From VAXT01 sp963827725 (GTDB lineage: Bacteria; Actinomycetota; Thermoleophilia; Gaiellales; Gaiellaceae), in contig CAWHBM010000001.1 in NCBI GenBank assembly GCA_963827725.1, forward strand, positions 1,550,001 through 1,614,000: 64,000 bases of DNA. Direction: 5' to 3'. Made by a program: the position numbers and the translations under genes. Shown here one piece after another: positions 8,387-16,834 of the stretch (positions within the stretch are counted from its first letter, which is position 1; each line of letters starts with the position of its first letter). The notes under the pieces were generated by a model, which was not told the origin of the DNA, did no database searches, and saw nothing but the letters and a program-made list of their open reading frames with translations.

Positions 8387-9399
8387 AAGAGCGCTTCTTC
8401 CTTCTTCGCGGCCCCGACGTGGGCTCGCCCGAGCTTCGTGACGACGCGGCCGCGCGGGGTGCGCTGGATGAAGCCGAGCTGCAGCAGATACGGCTCGTAG
8501 ACGTCCTCGACCGTGTCCGGCTCCTCGCCCAGGGCCACGGCCAGCGTCGACAGTCCGACCGGCCCGCCGTCGAAGCGCTCGACAATCGCCCGCAGGAGCT
8601 CCCGGTCGGTGCGCTCGAGCCCATGGCCGTCGACCTCGAGCAGCTCGAGCGCCTCCGCCGCGATCGCGGTGGTGATCACGCCTTCGTGACGAACCTCGGC
8701 GACGTCGCGCACCCGCCGCAGGATGCGGTTCGCCACACGAGGCGTGCCGCGCGAACGAGCTGCGATCTGGTCGGCCGCGTCGTCCGCGATCTCGACGCCG
8801 ATGATCCCGGCCGAGCGGCGGACGATGATCCCGAGCTCCGCCGGCGCGTAGTACTCGAGCCGGTAGGTCATCCCGAAGCGGTCGCGCAACGGCGTCGTCA
8901 GCAGTCCCGTGCGCGTCGTCGCGCCGACCAGCGTGAACGGCGGCACCTCGAGCGTGAGCGTTCGCGCCGCGTGCCCCTGGCCGACGATGATGTCCAGCCG
9001 AAAGTCCTCGAGCGCGGGGTAGAGCACCTCCTCGACCGCGCTGCTCAGCCGGTGGATCTCGTCGATGAAGAGGACGTCGCGCGGCTCCATGGCGGTCAGG
9101 AGCGCGGCCATGTCGCCCTTGCGCTCGAGCGCGGGGCCGGCGACGCAGCGGATGCCCACGCCGAGCTCCTCGCGCACGATGTACGCGAGGCTCGTCTTGC
9201 CCAGGCCCGGCGGCCCGACGAGCAGCACGTGATCGAGCGCCTCCTCGCGCGCGCGAGATGCTTGAAGCGCGATGTCGAGCTGCTCTTTGAGCCGCTCCTG
9301 CCCGACGAAGTCGTCCAACCGGCGGGGCCGCAGAGAGCGGTCGAGCTCGTCCTCGTCGGGAGCCAGGCTCGGCGCCAGGAACTGCTCGGGCTCGGTCAT
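8383..9399 (-). CDS. ruvB: Holliday junction branch-migration ATPase RuvB
   Basis: 338 residues, standard length. It has the N-terminal RPRRLDDFVGQ, Walker A GPPGLGKTS, Walker B VLFIDEIHRL, sensor 1 VGATTRTGLL, and a C-terminal winged helix with QLGFIQRTPRGR. The hexamer drives branch migration with RuvA. The start ATG overlaps the ruvA stop as ATGA (9396-9399), so translation is likely coupled. It is the last gene of ruvC-ruvA-ruvB. Confidence 0.97.
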   Translation of the reverse strand: MTEPEQFLAPSLAPDEDELDRSLRPRRLDDFVGQERLKEQLDIALQASRAREEALDHVLLVGPPGLGKTSLAYIVREELGVGIRCVAGPALERKGDMAALLTAMEPRDVLFIDEIHRLSSAVEEVLYPALEDFRLDIIVGQGHAARTLTLEVPPFTLVGATTRTGLLTTPLRDRFGMTYRLEYYAPAELGIIVRRSAGIIGVEIADDAADQIAARSRGTPRVANRILRRVRDVAEVRHEGVITTAIAAEALELLEVDGHGLERTDRELLRAIVERFDGGPVGLSTLAVALGEEPDTVEDVYEPYLLQLGFIQRTPRGRVVTKLGRAHVGAAKKEEALF

Positions 9400-9950
9400 G
9401 CCGCCCTCAACGCCTGGCGCACCCTCTCTTCAGGCGCAGCCTCGGGATCGGTCGTTGCCAGTGCGCGGTCGGCCTCGACGACGGAGTAGCCGAGCTCGAG
9501 GAGCGCGTCGCGCGCGACGAAGTCGGGAGCGCCGTCCGAGCCGACCTGCTCGAGGCCGAGCTTCTCCTTCAGCTCCAGCACGACGCGCTCGGCGGTCTTC
9601 TTGCCGACTCCGGGAATCGCGATGAACCGGGCCGTGTCCTCGAGCACGATCGCGCGCCGCAGCTCAGCGGGCGTCGAGCCCGAGACGATCAGCAGCGCGA
9701 CCTTGGGCCCGACTCCGGAGACCGACAGCAGATGCTCGAAGAGCTCCCGCTCGGCCGGCTCGGCAAAGCCGAAGAGCTGGAGAGCGTCCTCACGAACGTG
9801 CAGATAGGTATCGACCGTGACCTCACGCCCTTCGTTGGCCTTCTGGAGAGCCCGGGACGTCATTCGCAGCAGGTAGCCGACTCCGCCCACGTCCAGCACC
9901 ACCCCGTCGGGCGTCCGCGCGACGGGGGTTCCTGTCAGCCGGGCGATCAC
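9396..9950 (-). CDS. ruvA: Holliday junction DNA-binding protein RuvA
   Basis: 184 residues starting at GTG 9950. The start is fixed by the conserved N-terminus IARLTGTPVAR and by the GTGA overlap with ruvC; the same frame is open further upstream, but that stretch is ruvC antiframe. It has an OB-fold, a helix-hairpin-helix region (LLSVSGVGPKVALLIVSG, IPGVGKKTAERVVLELKEKL) and a C-terminal domain III (ARDALLELGYSVVEAD). RuvA tetramers bind four-way junctions and load RuvB. Confidence 0.96.
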   Translation of the reverse strand: MIARLTGTPVARTPDGVVLDVGGVGYLLRMTSRALQKANEGREVTVDTYLHVREDALQLFGFAEPAERELFEHLLSVSGVGPKVALLIVSGSTPAELRRAIVLEDTARFIAIPGVGKKTAERVVLELKEKLGLEQVGSDGAPDFVARDALLELGYSVVEADRALATTDPEAAPEERVRQALRAA

Positions 9951-10438
9951 GCGGAGACGGCCTTCAGCAGCGGTGGCGCGAGCGCGTGGCAGATGCCGAC
10001 AGCCAGAGCGTCGGCGGCATGATCCGGGGTAGGCGGAGCGTCGAGGTGGAGGATCGCCTGCACCATCCGTTGCACCTGCGCCTTCTCTGCCCGCCCGTAG
10101 CCGCACACCGCCTGCTTGACGCGTGACGGGGCGTACTCAGCGCACTCCACTCCGGCGAGCGCGGCCGCCACGAGGACGGCGCCGCGGGCCTGGCCGACCG
10201 AGAGTGCGGTGCGGGCGTCGACGCCGACGAAGGACTCCTCGATCGCGACGGCATCGGGCGCCACCTGTTCGATGAGTGCGGTGACGGCCTCGAAGATCGT
10301 CTTCAGGCGCATTTCGGGGCGGTCGGACGCGCCCGTCTTCCACCACCCGTAGTCGAGGGCTCGAACCCGCCCGCCGTTTTCTTGGACGATGCCGTATCCG
10401 CATGCAGCCGTGCCCGGATCGATGCCGAGAACCTTCAC
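9947..10438 (-). CDS. ruvC: Crossover junction endodeoxyribonuclease RuvC
   Basis: 163 residues from GTG 10438. RNase H-fold acidic residues are in place: D7 in LGIDPGTAACGYG, Glu in AIEESFVGVDARTAL, and the C-terminal PPTPDHAADALAVGICH. It cuts Holliday junctions symmetrically. It is the first gene of the ruvCAB operon and is preceded by the leaderless-type box TAACCT 6 nt before the GTG. Confidence 0.96.
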   Translation of the reverse strand: MKVLGIDPGTAACGYGIVQENGGRVRALDYGWWKTGASDRPEMRLKTIFEAVTALIEQVAPDAVAIEESFVGVDARTALSVGQARGAVLVAAALAGVECAEYAPSRVKQAVCGYGRAEKAQVQRMVQAILHLDAPPTPDHAADALAVGICHALAPPLLKAVSA

Positions 10439-10444
10439 GGGTCG

Positions 10445-10450
10445 AGGTTA
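10445..10450 (-). promoter_or_regulatory. -10 box of ruvCAB (leaderless type)
   Basis: TAACCT on the minus strand with a 6-nt spacer (CGACCC) to GTG 10438. It implies that ruvCAB has its own promoter, although yebC and pdxST lie further upstream on the same strand. Confidence 0.5.
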
Positions 10451-10550
10451 GGCGCAGGGCCGGACGTTCCTTCCCCGGAAATCCGCGTTTACCCCTTTTG
10501 CGTAACGGACTAATGGACTACCCTCACGGGGAAGGAGGAGGGGGACGCCG

Positions 10551-11873
10551 GTGAAACACGTTGTTCGCTTAGCGCTTGCGGGACTCTTGTGCGCGCTCGT
10601 GGGAGCCGTGCCGATTTCGGTGCAGGCCTCTCCGGCCGGCGGAAACCCCGTCCTCACGGCTGAGGTCCACGACGACTACACGATTCTCCTCAAAGACCCG
10701 GAGGGCATCGATCTCGACGGACGAACCCTCCCCGCCGGCACTTACACGGTGGAGGTCGACGATTTCTCGACCTTCCACAACTTCCACCTCCTTGGGGCGG
10801 CCTGGTCGTCGTGCGACCGCCTGACTGCGCGACCGACGTAAGCGCGACGGGCCACGAGACGTGGACGGTCGTCTTGCAAGCCGGCGCGGCCAAGTACATC
10901 TGCGATCCCCACCCTGGGATCATGGAAAAGGACTTCACGGTCACGGGTGGTGGACCGCCGCCACCGCCGCCACCGCCGCCACCTCCGCCGCCTCCGCCTC
11001 CCCCACCTCCTCCTCCGCCACCCCCGCCGCCGAGCTGCCCGGTCGGCTCGACCCTCGTCGACGTCGGGGACAACTACTTCAGTCCGTCGTCCCTCAACGT
11101 GCCGCCGGGAACAACGGTGTGCTGGACGAACATCGGCGTCATGGCCCACACGGTCACGTCAGTGACCGGGACTCTTCGACGCGACTCTCAATCCGGGCGA
11201 GAGCTTCTCGTTCACCTTCAACGACGAAGGGGCTTTCGCATACCTCTGCGTGTTCCATCCGGAAATGATGGGCACGGTCAACGTCAGCACCGGCCCGCCG
11301 CCGCCACTTCCTCCGCCGCCTCCTCCTCCGCCTCCGCCGCCGCCGCTGCCCGGGATCCTCGTGGCCACCGTCGGAATCAACGACGGCGCGAACATCACGC
11401 TCACGATGAACGGCGCAAACGTGACCGAGATCCCCGCCGGCGCCTACGAGATCCGCGTGCGGGACCGCTCCGTCTTCCACAACTTCGCCCTTCGTGGGCC
11501 CGGAGTCGACAGGTCGACCGAGGTCGAGTTCGTCGGCGAGGAGACCTGGTTGGTCACGCTGACGGAAGGCATCTACACCTTCCTCTGCGTTCCACATGCG
11601 AGCACGATGCGGGGCTCGTTCGGCGTCGGGAGGCCATTGCCACCACCTCCTCCTCCCCCACCGCCCGCGCGCTGCAAGGTTCCAAAGGTCGTGGGCAAGA
11701 AGCTGCCTGTGGCGCGTCGACTGATCGCGCGAGCTCGGTGCAGGGTCGGCCGCGTCCGTCGCGCGCGCTCGGCGAGGCCGCGAGGCCGCGTGCTCTCCCA
11801 GAGCCCGAGAGCAGGCCTCAGGCGCGCCCGCGGCACCCGCGTGAACCTCCTAGTCAGCCGCGGCCGTTCCTGA
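10551..11873 (+). pseudogene. Exported three-cupredoxin protein with polyproline linkers and C-terminal PASTA domain (two frameshifts)
   Basis: The signal peptide starts at 10551. Three type-1-copper-like domains follow: about 10650-10945 (HNFH...CDPHPGIM), 11044-11285 (HTVTS...LCVFHPEMM) and 11362-11625 (HNFALRG...LCVPHASTM), each with His, Cys, His and Met ligands. Linkers are proline runs (~26 Pro at 10951-11034, shorter at 11294-11352 and 11637-11666). A PASTA domain ends the protein (KVPKVVGKKLPVARRLI, then VLSQSPRAG, about 11680-11868). The frame moves near 10800 and back near 11168, so the net frame is restored. Both breaks look like single-base errors or decay. Likely role: extracytoplasmic copper/electron-transfer or wall-associated protein; inference. 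Confidence 0.75.
10951..11034 (+). repeat. CCN polyproline tract
   Basis: A low-complexity (CCGCCACC)n-type run encodes about 26 consecutive prolines between cupredoxin domains 1 and 2. It is a probable hotspot for length variation and sequencing error; shorter related tracts lie at 11294-11352 and 11637-11666. Confidence 0.85.
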
Positions 11874-11930
11874 GACGGGCTCTCCCGGCGGACCTTCAAG
11901 CGAGCGATCCGCTTCGACCGCCTTCTTAGC

Positions 11931-11936
11931 TAGCCT
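11931..11936 (+). promoter_or_regulatory. -10 box, leaderless type
   Basis: TAGCCT with a 7-nt spacer to ATG 11944. Confidence 0.4.
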
Positions 11937-11943
11937 TTGAGTC

Positions 11944-12837
11944 ATGCGGCGGCGCTTGCTCCTCGTCGCCCTGGTTTCGGGGCTTGCGGCCCTGGCCGCG
12001 TGGGGCCAGGTTGCCGGGGCGCGGTCCTTCGAACGGATTCGGATCGCCGACGCTGCCCGGCAGCAGCACGGCCTGCCGGCAGAGCTCGTCGTCGAACTCG
12101 CGTCCCCCCTCGACTACAACCGCCAGAGCATCTCCGGCGATTCAGGTCGTTGGTCGGGACCCCGCTATGAAGAGCTGGGCAATCCGGGCAATTGGGACTT
12201 CGCCTTGCTCGACTGGAACGTGCGGTTCGACGAGCGGCCGGGCGAAACAGAGGCGATCGCCTTCGCGAACATCGTCCACACCGACTGGCAGCGGGATCAG
12301 CGGGGCGGGCTCTCGGTACCGCACGTCGTGGGGACGCGCGACGTCGGAACGATCCTCGGCTATTTCGTCTTGCTGACCCCGGGCGGGGACGACGCCAACT
12401 TCGAGGGCGTGATCGCATTCCCGCTCGGCGTGAACCTGCACGCGGTCGCCCACTTCGAGACGGTCAGGCCGGCGAGCGACGTGTTCCGGGTCAACGGCTC
12501 GATCGTTGCCTCGACGTGGAACAGGGGCCAGGCGCTGCTCGCCCTCTCCGGCGTCCGGCTCCAGGGAAACCTGCCACCGAAGACCGTGGAAGTGCGCCCG
12601 TACAACCGCGGCCGACTCGTGAAGGGCAAGGTCGTAGACCGCTTCCTGGATGCCGTGCTCGGCGCGCAGGTGTCGCTCGAGCGCCGGGCGGGCGGTCGAT
12701 GGGCGAAGGTCGCCGGTTCGAGGACGAACGACCGCGGACGCTACTCCGTGCGCGCGAAAAAGCGGGGCGCCTACAGGGTCACCGTGCGGATGGCCGGTTT
12801 CACGGCCACGAGCCGAGAGATCCGCGCCGGCCGCTAG
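11944..12837 (+). CDS. Exported protein with C-terminal carboxypeptidase-regulatory-like domain
   Basis: 297 residues. The first ~26 residues form a signal peptide (LLLVALVSGLAALAAWG). The central region (~30-215) is not recognised; it contains WDFALLDWNVRFDERPGE and several aromatic beta-type segments. The last ~75 residues read GKVVDRFLDAVLGAQVSLER and RGRYSVRAKKRGAYRVTV, a typical beta-sandwich (CarboxypepD_reg/FN3-like) module. TAGCCT lies 7 nt before ATG 11944. It follows the cupredoxin gene in the same direction. Confidence 0.65.
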   Translation: MRRRLLLVALVSGLAALAAWGQVAGARSFERIRIADAARQQHGLPAELVVELASPLDYNRQSISGDSGRWSGPRYEELGNPGNWDFALLDWNVRFDERPGETEAIAFANIVHTDWQRDQRGGLSVPHVVGTRDVGTILGYFVLLTPGGDDANFEGVIAFPLGVNLHAVAHFETVRPASDVFRVNGSIVASTWNRGQALLALSGVRLQGNLPPKTVEVRPYNRGRLVKGKVVDRFLDAVLGAQVSLERRAGGRWAKVAGSRTNDRGRYSVRAKKRGAYRVTVRMAGFTATSREIRAGR

Positions 12838-12851
12838 GAATCCCGAGCGCT

Positions 12852-12857
12852 TAAGAT
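12852..12857 (+). promoter_or_regulatory. -10 box of VOC gene, leaderless type
   Basis: TAAGAT with a 6-nt spacer (CGCCGG) to GTG 12864. Confidence 0.5.
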
Positions 12858-12863
12858 CGCCGG

Positions 12864-13247
12864 GTGCCGACGCTGACCGGGATCTCGCCCGTCCTCCTGG
12901 TCGCGGATCTCGATCGCAGCGTCGACTACTTCCAGGAGCGCCTCGGTTTCGACTGTCAGGTCTCTGGCGATCCACCAAACTTCGCCACCGCGAGCCGGGA
13001 CGCTGCGACAATTCTGCTCGCGCTTGCCGCCGACTCCGAGCGCATCGTCCCGAACTGGAAGATCGTCCACAACATATGGAACGCCTACATCCGTGTCGAC
13101 GACGTAGACGCGGTCTACGCTGAGGTTCAGGAGCGCGGCGCCGAGATCGACTACACGATCTACGACGCACCGCACGGCTTTCGCGAGTTCGGCGTCCAGG
13201 ACCCCGACGGCCACGACATCGCGTTCGGACAACCACTGAGCACGTAA
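12864..13247 (+). CDS. VOC (glyoxalase/bleomycin resistance/dioxygenase) family protein
   Basis: 127 residues from GTG 12864. The N-terminal phrase SPVLLVADLDRSVDYFQERLGF and the C-terminal FREFGVQDPDGHDIAFGQ are the two halves of a vicinal-oxygen-chelate fold; the second carries the metal-site region. Substrate cannot be predicted. The start is supported by TAAGAT 6 nt upstream. It is followed 10 nt later by the next gene, probably in one operon. Confidence 0.85.
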   Translation: MPTLTGISPVLLVADLDRSVDYFQERLGFDCQVSGDPPNFATASRDAATILLALAADSERIVPNWKIVHNIWNAYIRVDDVDAVYAEVQERGAEIDYTIYDAPHGFREFGVQDPDGHDIAFGQPLST

Positions 13248-13257
13248 AGGAGACGAG

Positions 13258-13545
13258 ATGCAGATCCTGCTGGTAGAGCAACGTGTCCCTGACTACGACG
13301 CCTGGAAGGCAGCCTTCGACAGCGATCCCGTCGGTCGGGAGGAAGGCGGCGTGCGCCGCTACCGAATATCGAGGCCGATCGACGATCCCAACCGGGTGTT
13401 CGTCGCTCTCGAATTCGACGGCTCAGGCGAGGCGGAGGCGTTTCGCGAGAAGCTTCACGCTTTGTGGAGCCGCATCGGGTCAGAGGGGCTCATCGAGAGC
13501 CCGCAAGCCTCGATCCTCGAGATGGTCGAGGCGAAGGAGTACTAG
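13258..13545 (+). CDS. Small ferredoxin-like-fold (dimeric alpha/beta barrel) protein
   Basis: 95 residues. The pattern ILLVEQRVPDYDAWKAAFDSD, a central RVFVALEFDG and the C-terminal ASILEMVEAKEY resembles ABM/cyclase-like dimeric alpha-beta barrels. It has a good Shine-Dalgarno (AAGGAGACGAG) before ATG 13258, unlike its leaderless neighbour, consistent with being second in an operon. Its stop overlaps the yebC stop from the opposite strand. Function unknown. Confidence 0.6.
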   Translation: MQILLVEQRVPDYDAWKAAFDSDPVGREEGGVRRYRISRPIDDPNRVFVALEFDGSGEAEAFREKLHALWSRIGSEGLIESPQASILEMVEAKEY

Positions 13546-14294
13546 CCCGCGACTGCTTCGAGGACGCGCTCGGGGATGTCGAAGTTCGAGTGGACGGCCT
13601 GGACATCATCGTTCTCCTCGAGCTCGTCCATCAGCCGCACGATCTTGCGCGCGACGGTTTCGTCCTCGATCGAAACCGACGTCTTCGGCACCATCGTCGA
13701 TTCCGCCGACTCGACCGGCAGCCCGGCTTGCTCGAGCGCGGATCGCACCGCGTGCAGGCTCTCGGGCGCGGTCGTCACCACATAGCTCGACTCCTCCGCC
13801 TCGACGTCGTCGGCGCCCGCGTCGGCGGCAGCCAGCACCAGCTCGTCTTCGTCGGTCCCGCCGTCGACGAGGATCACGCCCTTCCGCTCGAAGAGCCACG
13901 CGACCGACCCCGACTCGCCGAGGTTGCCGTCGCTCTTCGTGAACGCCTGGCGAACGTCGGCCGCCGTTCGGTTTCTGTTGTCGGTCAGCGCCTCGACGAA
14001 GAGCGCAACCCCGCCGGGGCCGTAGCCCTCGTATGTGACCGTCTCGTAGGCGGCTGCGTCGGTCCCGGTGCCGGAGCCCTTTGCGATCGCTCGCTCGATG
14101 TTGTCCTTCGGCATCGAGGCCTCGCGTGCCTTCTCGATCGCATTCTGAAGCGCAAGGTTTGCAGCGGGGTCAGGCCCACCGTCGCGAGCCGCGACGATGA
14201 TCGCCCGTACCAGCTTGGAGAAGAGCTGGCCGCGCTTCGCGTCGGTCGCGCCTTTCTGCCGCTTGATCGATGCCCACTTGCTATGTCCGGACAA
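13542..14294 (-). CDS. yebC: YebC/PmpR family protein
   Basis: 250 residues starting at TTG 14294, fixed by the conserved N-terminus SGHSKWASIKRQKGA and by GGGAGG upstream. Other family landmarks are AAVIARDGGPDP-type sequence, MPKDNIERAIAKG and TYEGYGPGGVALFVEALTDN. YebC proteins act as translation factors easing ribosome stalling, or as regulators in some species. It overlaps pdxT by 14 nt and would normally be followed by ruvC; here a 3.1-kb plus-strand block intervenes. Confidence 0.94.
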   Translation of the reverse strand: MSGHSKWASIKRQKGATDAKRGQLFSKLVRAIIVAARDGGPDPAANLALQNAIEKAREASMPKDNIERAIAKGSGTGTDAAAYETVTYEGYGPGGVALFVEALTDNRNRTAADVRQAFTKSDGNLGESGSVAWLFERKGVILVDGGTDEDELVLAAADAGADDVEAEESSYVVTTAPESLHAVRSALEQAGLPVESAESTMVPKTSVSIEDETVARKIVRLMDELEENDDVQAVHSNFDIPERVLEAVAG

Positions 14295-14832
14295 GGCTCG
14301 CCTCCCTGACTGAATCGAGGAAAAGCTCGTGGACGCGTGTGTCGTCCGTGAGTTCGGGATGGAAGGTAGCGACCAGCAAGCGGCCTTGCCGGAAGAGGAC
14401 AGGTTCGCCGTTCAATTCGGCCAGGACCTCTGCATCCCCGACCGACTCGACGCGCGGGGCGCGGATGAAGATTCCGCGGAGCGGTGTCGCCTCGCCTGCC
14501 AGCTCGATGTCCGCCTCGAAGCTCGCGACCTGGCGCCCATAAGCATTCCGCGCGACCGTCACATCGAGCAGCCCGAGGTGCTCGCGGTCGAGCACGATCA
14601 GCCCGGCGCAAGTGCCGAAGATCGGGCGCTCGAACCGTCGAATCGCATCCTCGAGGCCGTAGAGGCGCATCAGCCGCATGAAGGTCGTCGACTCACCTCC
14701 GGGGATGACGAGCCCGTCGAGCCCTTCGAGCTGCTCGGGCTTGCGCACCTCGACGGGATCGGCGCCGAGGCGCCGCAGCATCGCCGCGTGCTCGCGAAAG
14801 TTGCCCTGAACCGCCAGAACGCCGATCTTCAT
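14281..14832 (-). CDS. pdxT: Pyridoxal 5'-phosphate synthase glutaminase subunit
   Basis: 183 residues. Class I glutaminase triad: Cys in IFGTCAGLIVL, and His/Glu in VATFHPELTDD; GGESTT forms the oxyanion-side loop. It supplies ammonia to PdxS for deoxyxylulose-independent vitamin B6 synthesis. It lies 79 nt downstream of pdxS and has its own possible box TAGAAT 7 nt before the ATG. It overlaps yebC. Confidence 0.95.
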   Translation of the reverse strand: MKIGVLAVQGNFREHAAMLRRLGADPVEVRKPEQLEGLDGLVIPGGESTTFMRLMRLYGLEDAIRRFERPIFGTCAGLIVLDREHLGLLDVTVARNAYGRQVASFEADIELAGEATPLRGIFIRAPRVESVGDAEVLAELNGEPVLFRQGRLLVATFHPELTDDTRVHELFLDSVREASLVRT

Positions 14833-14839
14833 AGGTGAA

Positions 14840-14845
14840 ATTCTA
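14840..14845 (-). promoter_or_regulatory. -10 box of pdxT, leaderless type
   Basis: TAGAAT with a 7-nt spacer to ATG 14832, lying between pdxS and pdxT. Confidence 0.4.
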
Positions 14846-14911
14846 CGGAGTGCGGGTTGAAACGCCGCGGCCGCGAGGGCGCATGGGACGCCGGTCAGAG
14901 AAGCGAGTGGG

Positions 14912-15796
14912 CTACCAGCCGCGGGTTTCGAGCAGCTCTTCGGGCGGGATGCCCGCGGCTGCCAGGCCGCTCATCGCATCGCCCAGGCCCTGCGAGACGC
15001 GCGCGAGCACCTCGGCGTCCTGGAAGTGCGTCGTCGCCTCGACGATCGCCTTCGCACGGTCAGACGGATTGTCCGCCTTGAAGATCCCCGAACCGACGAA
15101 GACGCCGTCTGCCCCGAGCTGCATGCAGAGGGCCGCATCGGCAGGAGTCGCGATGCCGCCCGCGGTGAAAGTGACGACCGGGAGCTTCCCGTTCTCCGCG
15201 ACCCACTTCACGAGCTCGACGGGCGCGCGCAGCTCCTTCGCCTCCGAGTAGAGCTCGTCAGGATCCATCGCGCCGAGCTTCTTGATCGCGCCGAAGACCG
15301 AGCGCATGTGCGTGACGGCGTTGACGATGTCGCCGGTCCCGGCCTCGCCCTTGGTGCGAATCATCGCCGCGCCCTCGGCGATGCGGCGGAGCGCTTCCCC
15401 GAGATTCGTGCAACCGCAGACGAACGGGACGGTGAATTTCCACTTGTCGATGTGGTTCGCCGTGTCGGCGGGCGTCAGGACCTCGCTCTCGTCGATGTAG
15501 TCGACCTCGAGCGCCTCGAGGATCTGCGCCTCGACGAAGTGGCCGATGCGCGCCTTGGCCATGACTGGAATCGTCACGGCTTCCTGGATCTCGGTGATCT
15601 TGTCGGGATCGGCCATGCGCGCGACGCCTCCGTCGCGGCGAATGTCGGCCGGGACGCGCTCGAGCGCCATCACGGCACAGGCACCCGCGTCCTCGGCGAT
15701 CCGCGCCTGATCGGCGTTGGTCACGTCCATGATCACGCCGCCCTTGAGCATCTCGGCGAGCCCACTCTTGACGCGCATCGTGCCGATCTCGGCCAT
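14912..15796 (-). CDS. pdxS: Pyridoxal 5'-phosphate synthase lyase subunit
   Basis: 294 residues, highly conserved: GGVIMDVTNADQARIAEDAG, PVMAKARIGHFVEAQ (catalytic Lys of the PLP-synthase barrel), DYIDESEVLTPAD and MIRTKGEAGTGD (second Lys). The dodecamer condenses ribose-5-phosphate, glyceraldehyde-3-phosphate and ammonia from PdxT. Start at ATG 15796, with TACAAT 6 nt upstream. Confidence 0.97.
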   Translation of the reverse strand: MAEIGTMRVKSGLAEMLKGGVIMDVTNADQARIAEDAGACAVMALERVPADIRRDGGVARMADPDKITEIQEAVTIPVMAKARIGHFVEAQILEALEVDYIDESEVLTPADTANHIDKWKFTVPFVCGCTNLGEALRRIAEGAAMIRTKGEAGTGDIVNAVTHMRSVFGAIKKLGAMDPDELYSEAKELRAPVELVKWVAENGKLPVVTFTAGGIATPADAALCMQLGADGVFVGSGIFKADNPSDRAKAIVEATTHFQDAEVLARVSQGLGDAMSGLAAAGIPPEELLETRGW

Positions 15797-15802
15797 GCCG
15801 CG

Positions 15803-15808
15803 ATTGTA
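15803..15808 (-). promoter_or_regulatory. -10 box of pdxS, leaderless type
   Basis: TACAAT with a 6-nt spacer (CGCGGC) to ATG 15796; identical hexamer and spacing to those of rel and smpB. Confidence 0.65.
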
Positions 15809-15811
15809 GCT

Positions 15812-16636
15812 TTACGGGGTCAGCGTGAAACGGTCGGTCCGGCGCCCGCCCAGGTTGATCGCAGAGACGGCGAGTTGGTTCGGGCCGACGGTGACGTAGA
15901 GGAAGCCGTGCTCGTAGCGCCCCCGCCGCCGCGCCGGGTAAGACGCGGGGCAGCGCTTCAGCGGGTAGAGCCCCGCCCCGCCGCCGCCGTGGACAACGAA
16001 CGTGACGCCCCTACGGGGCGCGAAGCGCTGGTAGTTGTGGTCGTGTCCCGAAAGGACGAGCTGGACGTCGTACTCCTCGAATAGCGGCACCCAGCGGCTG
16101 ACGACCTCTGAGTTGCCGGCGTGCCCCCCGCACGTGTACGGCGGATAGTGGAGGACGGCGATCTTCCAGGTCGCGACCGAGTCCGCCAGCTGCTGTTCGA
16201 GCCAGGCTGTCTGGCGGTCGTTGACGGCGTTCGAGTCGAGGAGGAAGAGCTGGGCTTCCCCGAGGCGGCGGGTGTAGTAGGGGCCGGGCATGCCGAGCGT
16301 GCGGAACTCGTAGCGCCCGCGGTCGATCTCGTAGTCGTGATTTCCGAGAACGCCGGCGATGCGGAGCCCGGATCGACGGGCCCAGCCGAAGCTCTGGCGC
16401 CAGTTCGAGCGAAACTGCGAGGGGCTCCGCGAGTAGTCGTTGTCGCCCAGGGTGACGAGCATCTGGGCTCCCCTGCGGGCCTCGTAGCGCTCCATCCGCT
16501 GGCCGATCGACAACTGGGCCGAGCCGCCGACACCGAAGTCGCCGACCGCGAGGAACGCGACCTGCGTCTGCGCCGTCGTCGAGCCGGCAAGGCCCAGGAC
16601 GCAGGCACAGACGCAGAGGAACGCGATCCGGCTCAT
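15812..16636 (-). CDS. Secreted purple-acid-phosphatase-like metallophosphoesterase
   Basis: 274 residues with a signal peptide (~22 residues, ending near STTAQ). Metal-site motifs in order: AVGDFG, TLGDNDYS, VLGNHDYE and LSGHDHNYQRFAP, the five-block pattern of calcineurin-like/tartrate-resistant acid phosphatases. It would hydrolyse phosphoesters outside the membrane. TAGGAA lies 6 nt before the ATG. The 16637-16834 gap downstream of the next gene shows nothing supportable. Confidence 0.88.
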   Translation of the reverse strand: MSRIAFLCVCACVLGLAGSTTAQTQVAFLAVGDFGVGGSAQLSIGQRMERYEARRGAQMLVTLGDNDYSRSPSQFRSNWRQSFGWARRSGLRIAGVLGNHDYEIDRGRYEFRTLGMPGPYYTRRLGEAQLFLLDSNAVNDRQTAWLEQQLADSVATWKIAVLHYPPYTCGGHAGNSEVVSRWVPLFEEYDVQLVLSGHDHNYQRFAPRRGVTFVVHGGGGAGLYPLKRCPASYPARRRGRYEHGFLYVTVGPNQLAVSAINLGGRRTDRFTLTP

Positions 16637-16834
16637 GCCGGATTCCTACCGGAAACTCGTCTCGATCGCGGGCGCTACTCGAAGCCGACGATCCGGGCCC
16701 GCAGCCCGGTGCCGAACCGTGCGAACCGCTGCCGAAGCTCGGTTCCTGTCATGTGTGGCCGCCTTTCGTTTGCCGCTGGAACCTTCGGTCAAATGATCCG
16801 CCCGCGGCGAGCCGACGGCAATCCCCCGAACGGT

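Noticed and set aside
9396..10106. RuvA with a 52-residue N-terminal extension
   Set aside because: The extension is ruvC read in another frame; the conserved RuvA N-terminus begins at GTG 9950 with a GTGA overlap.
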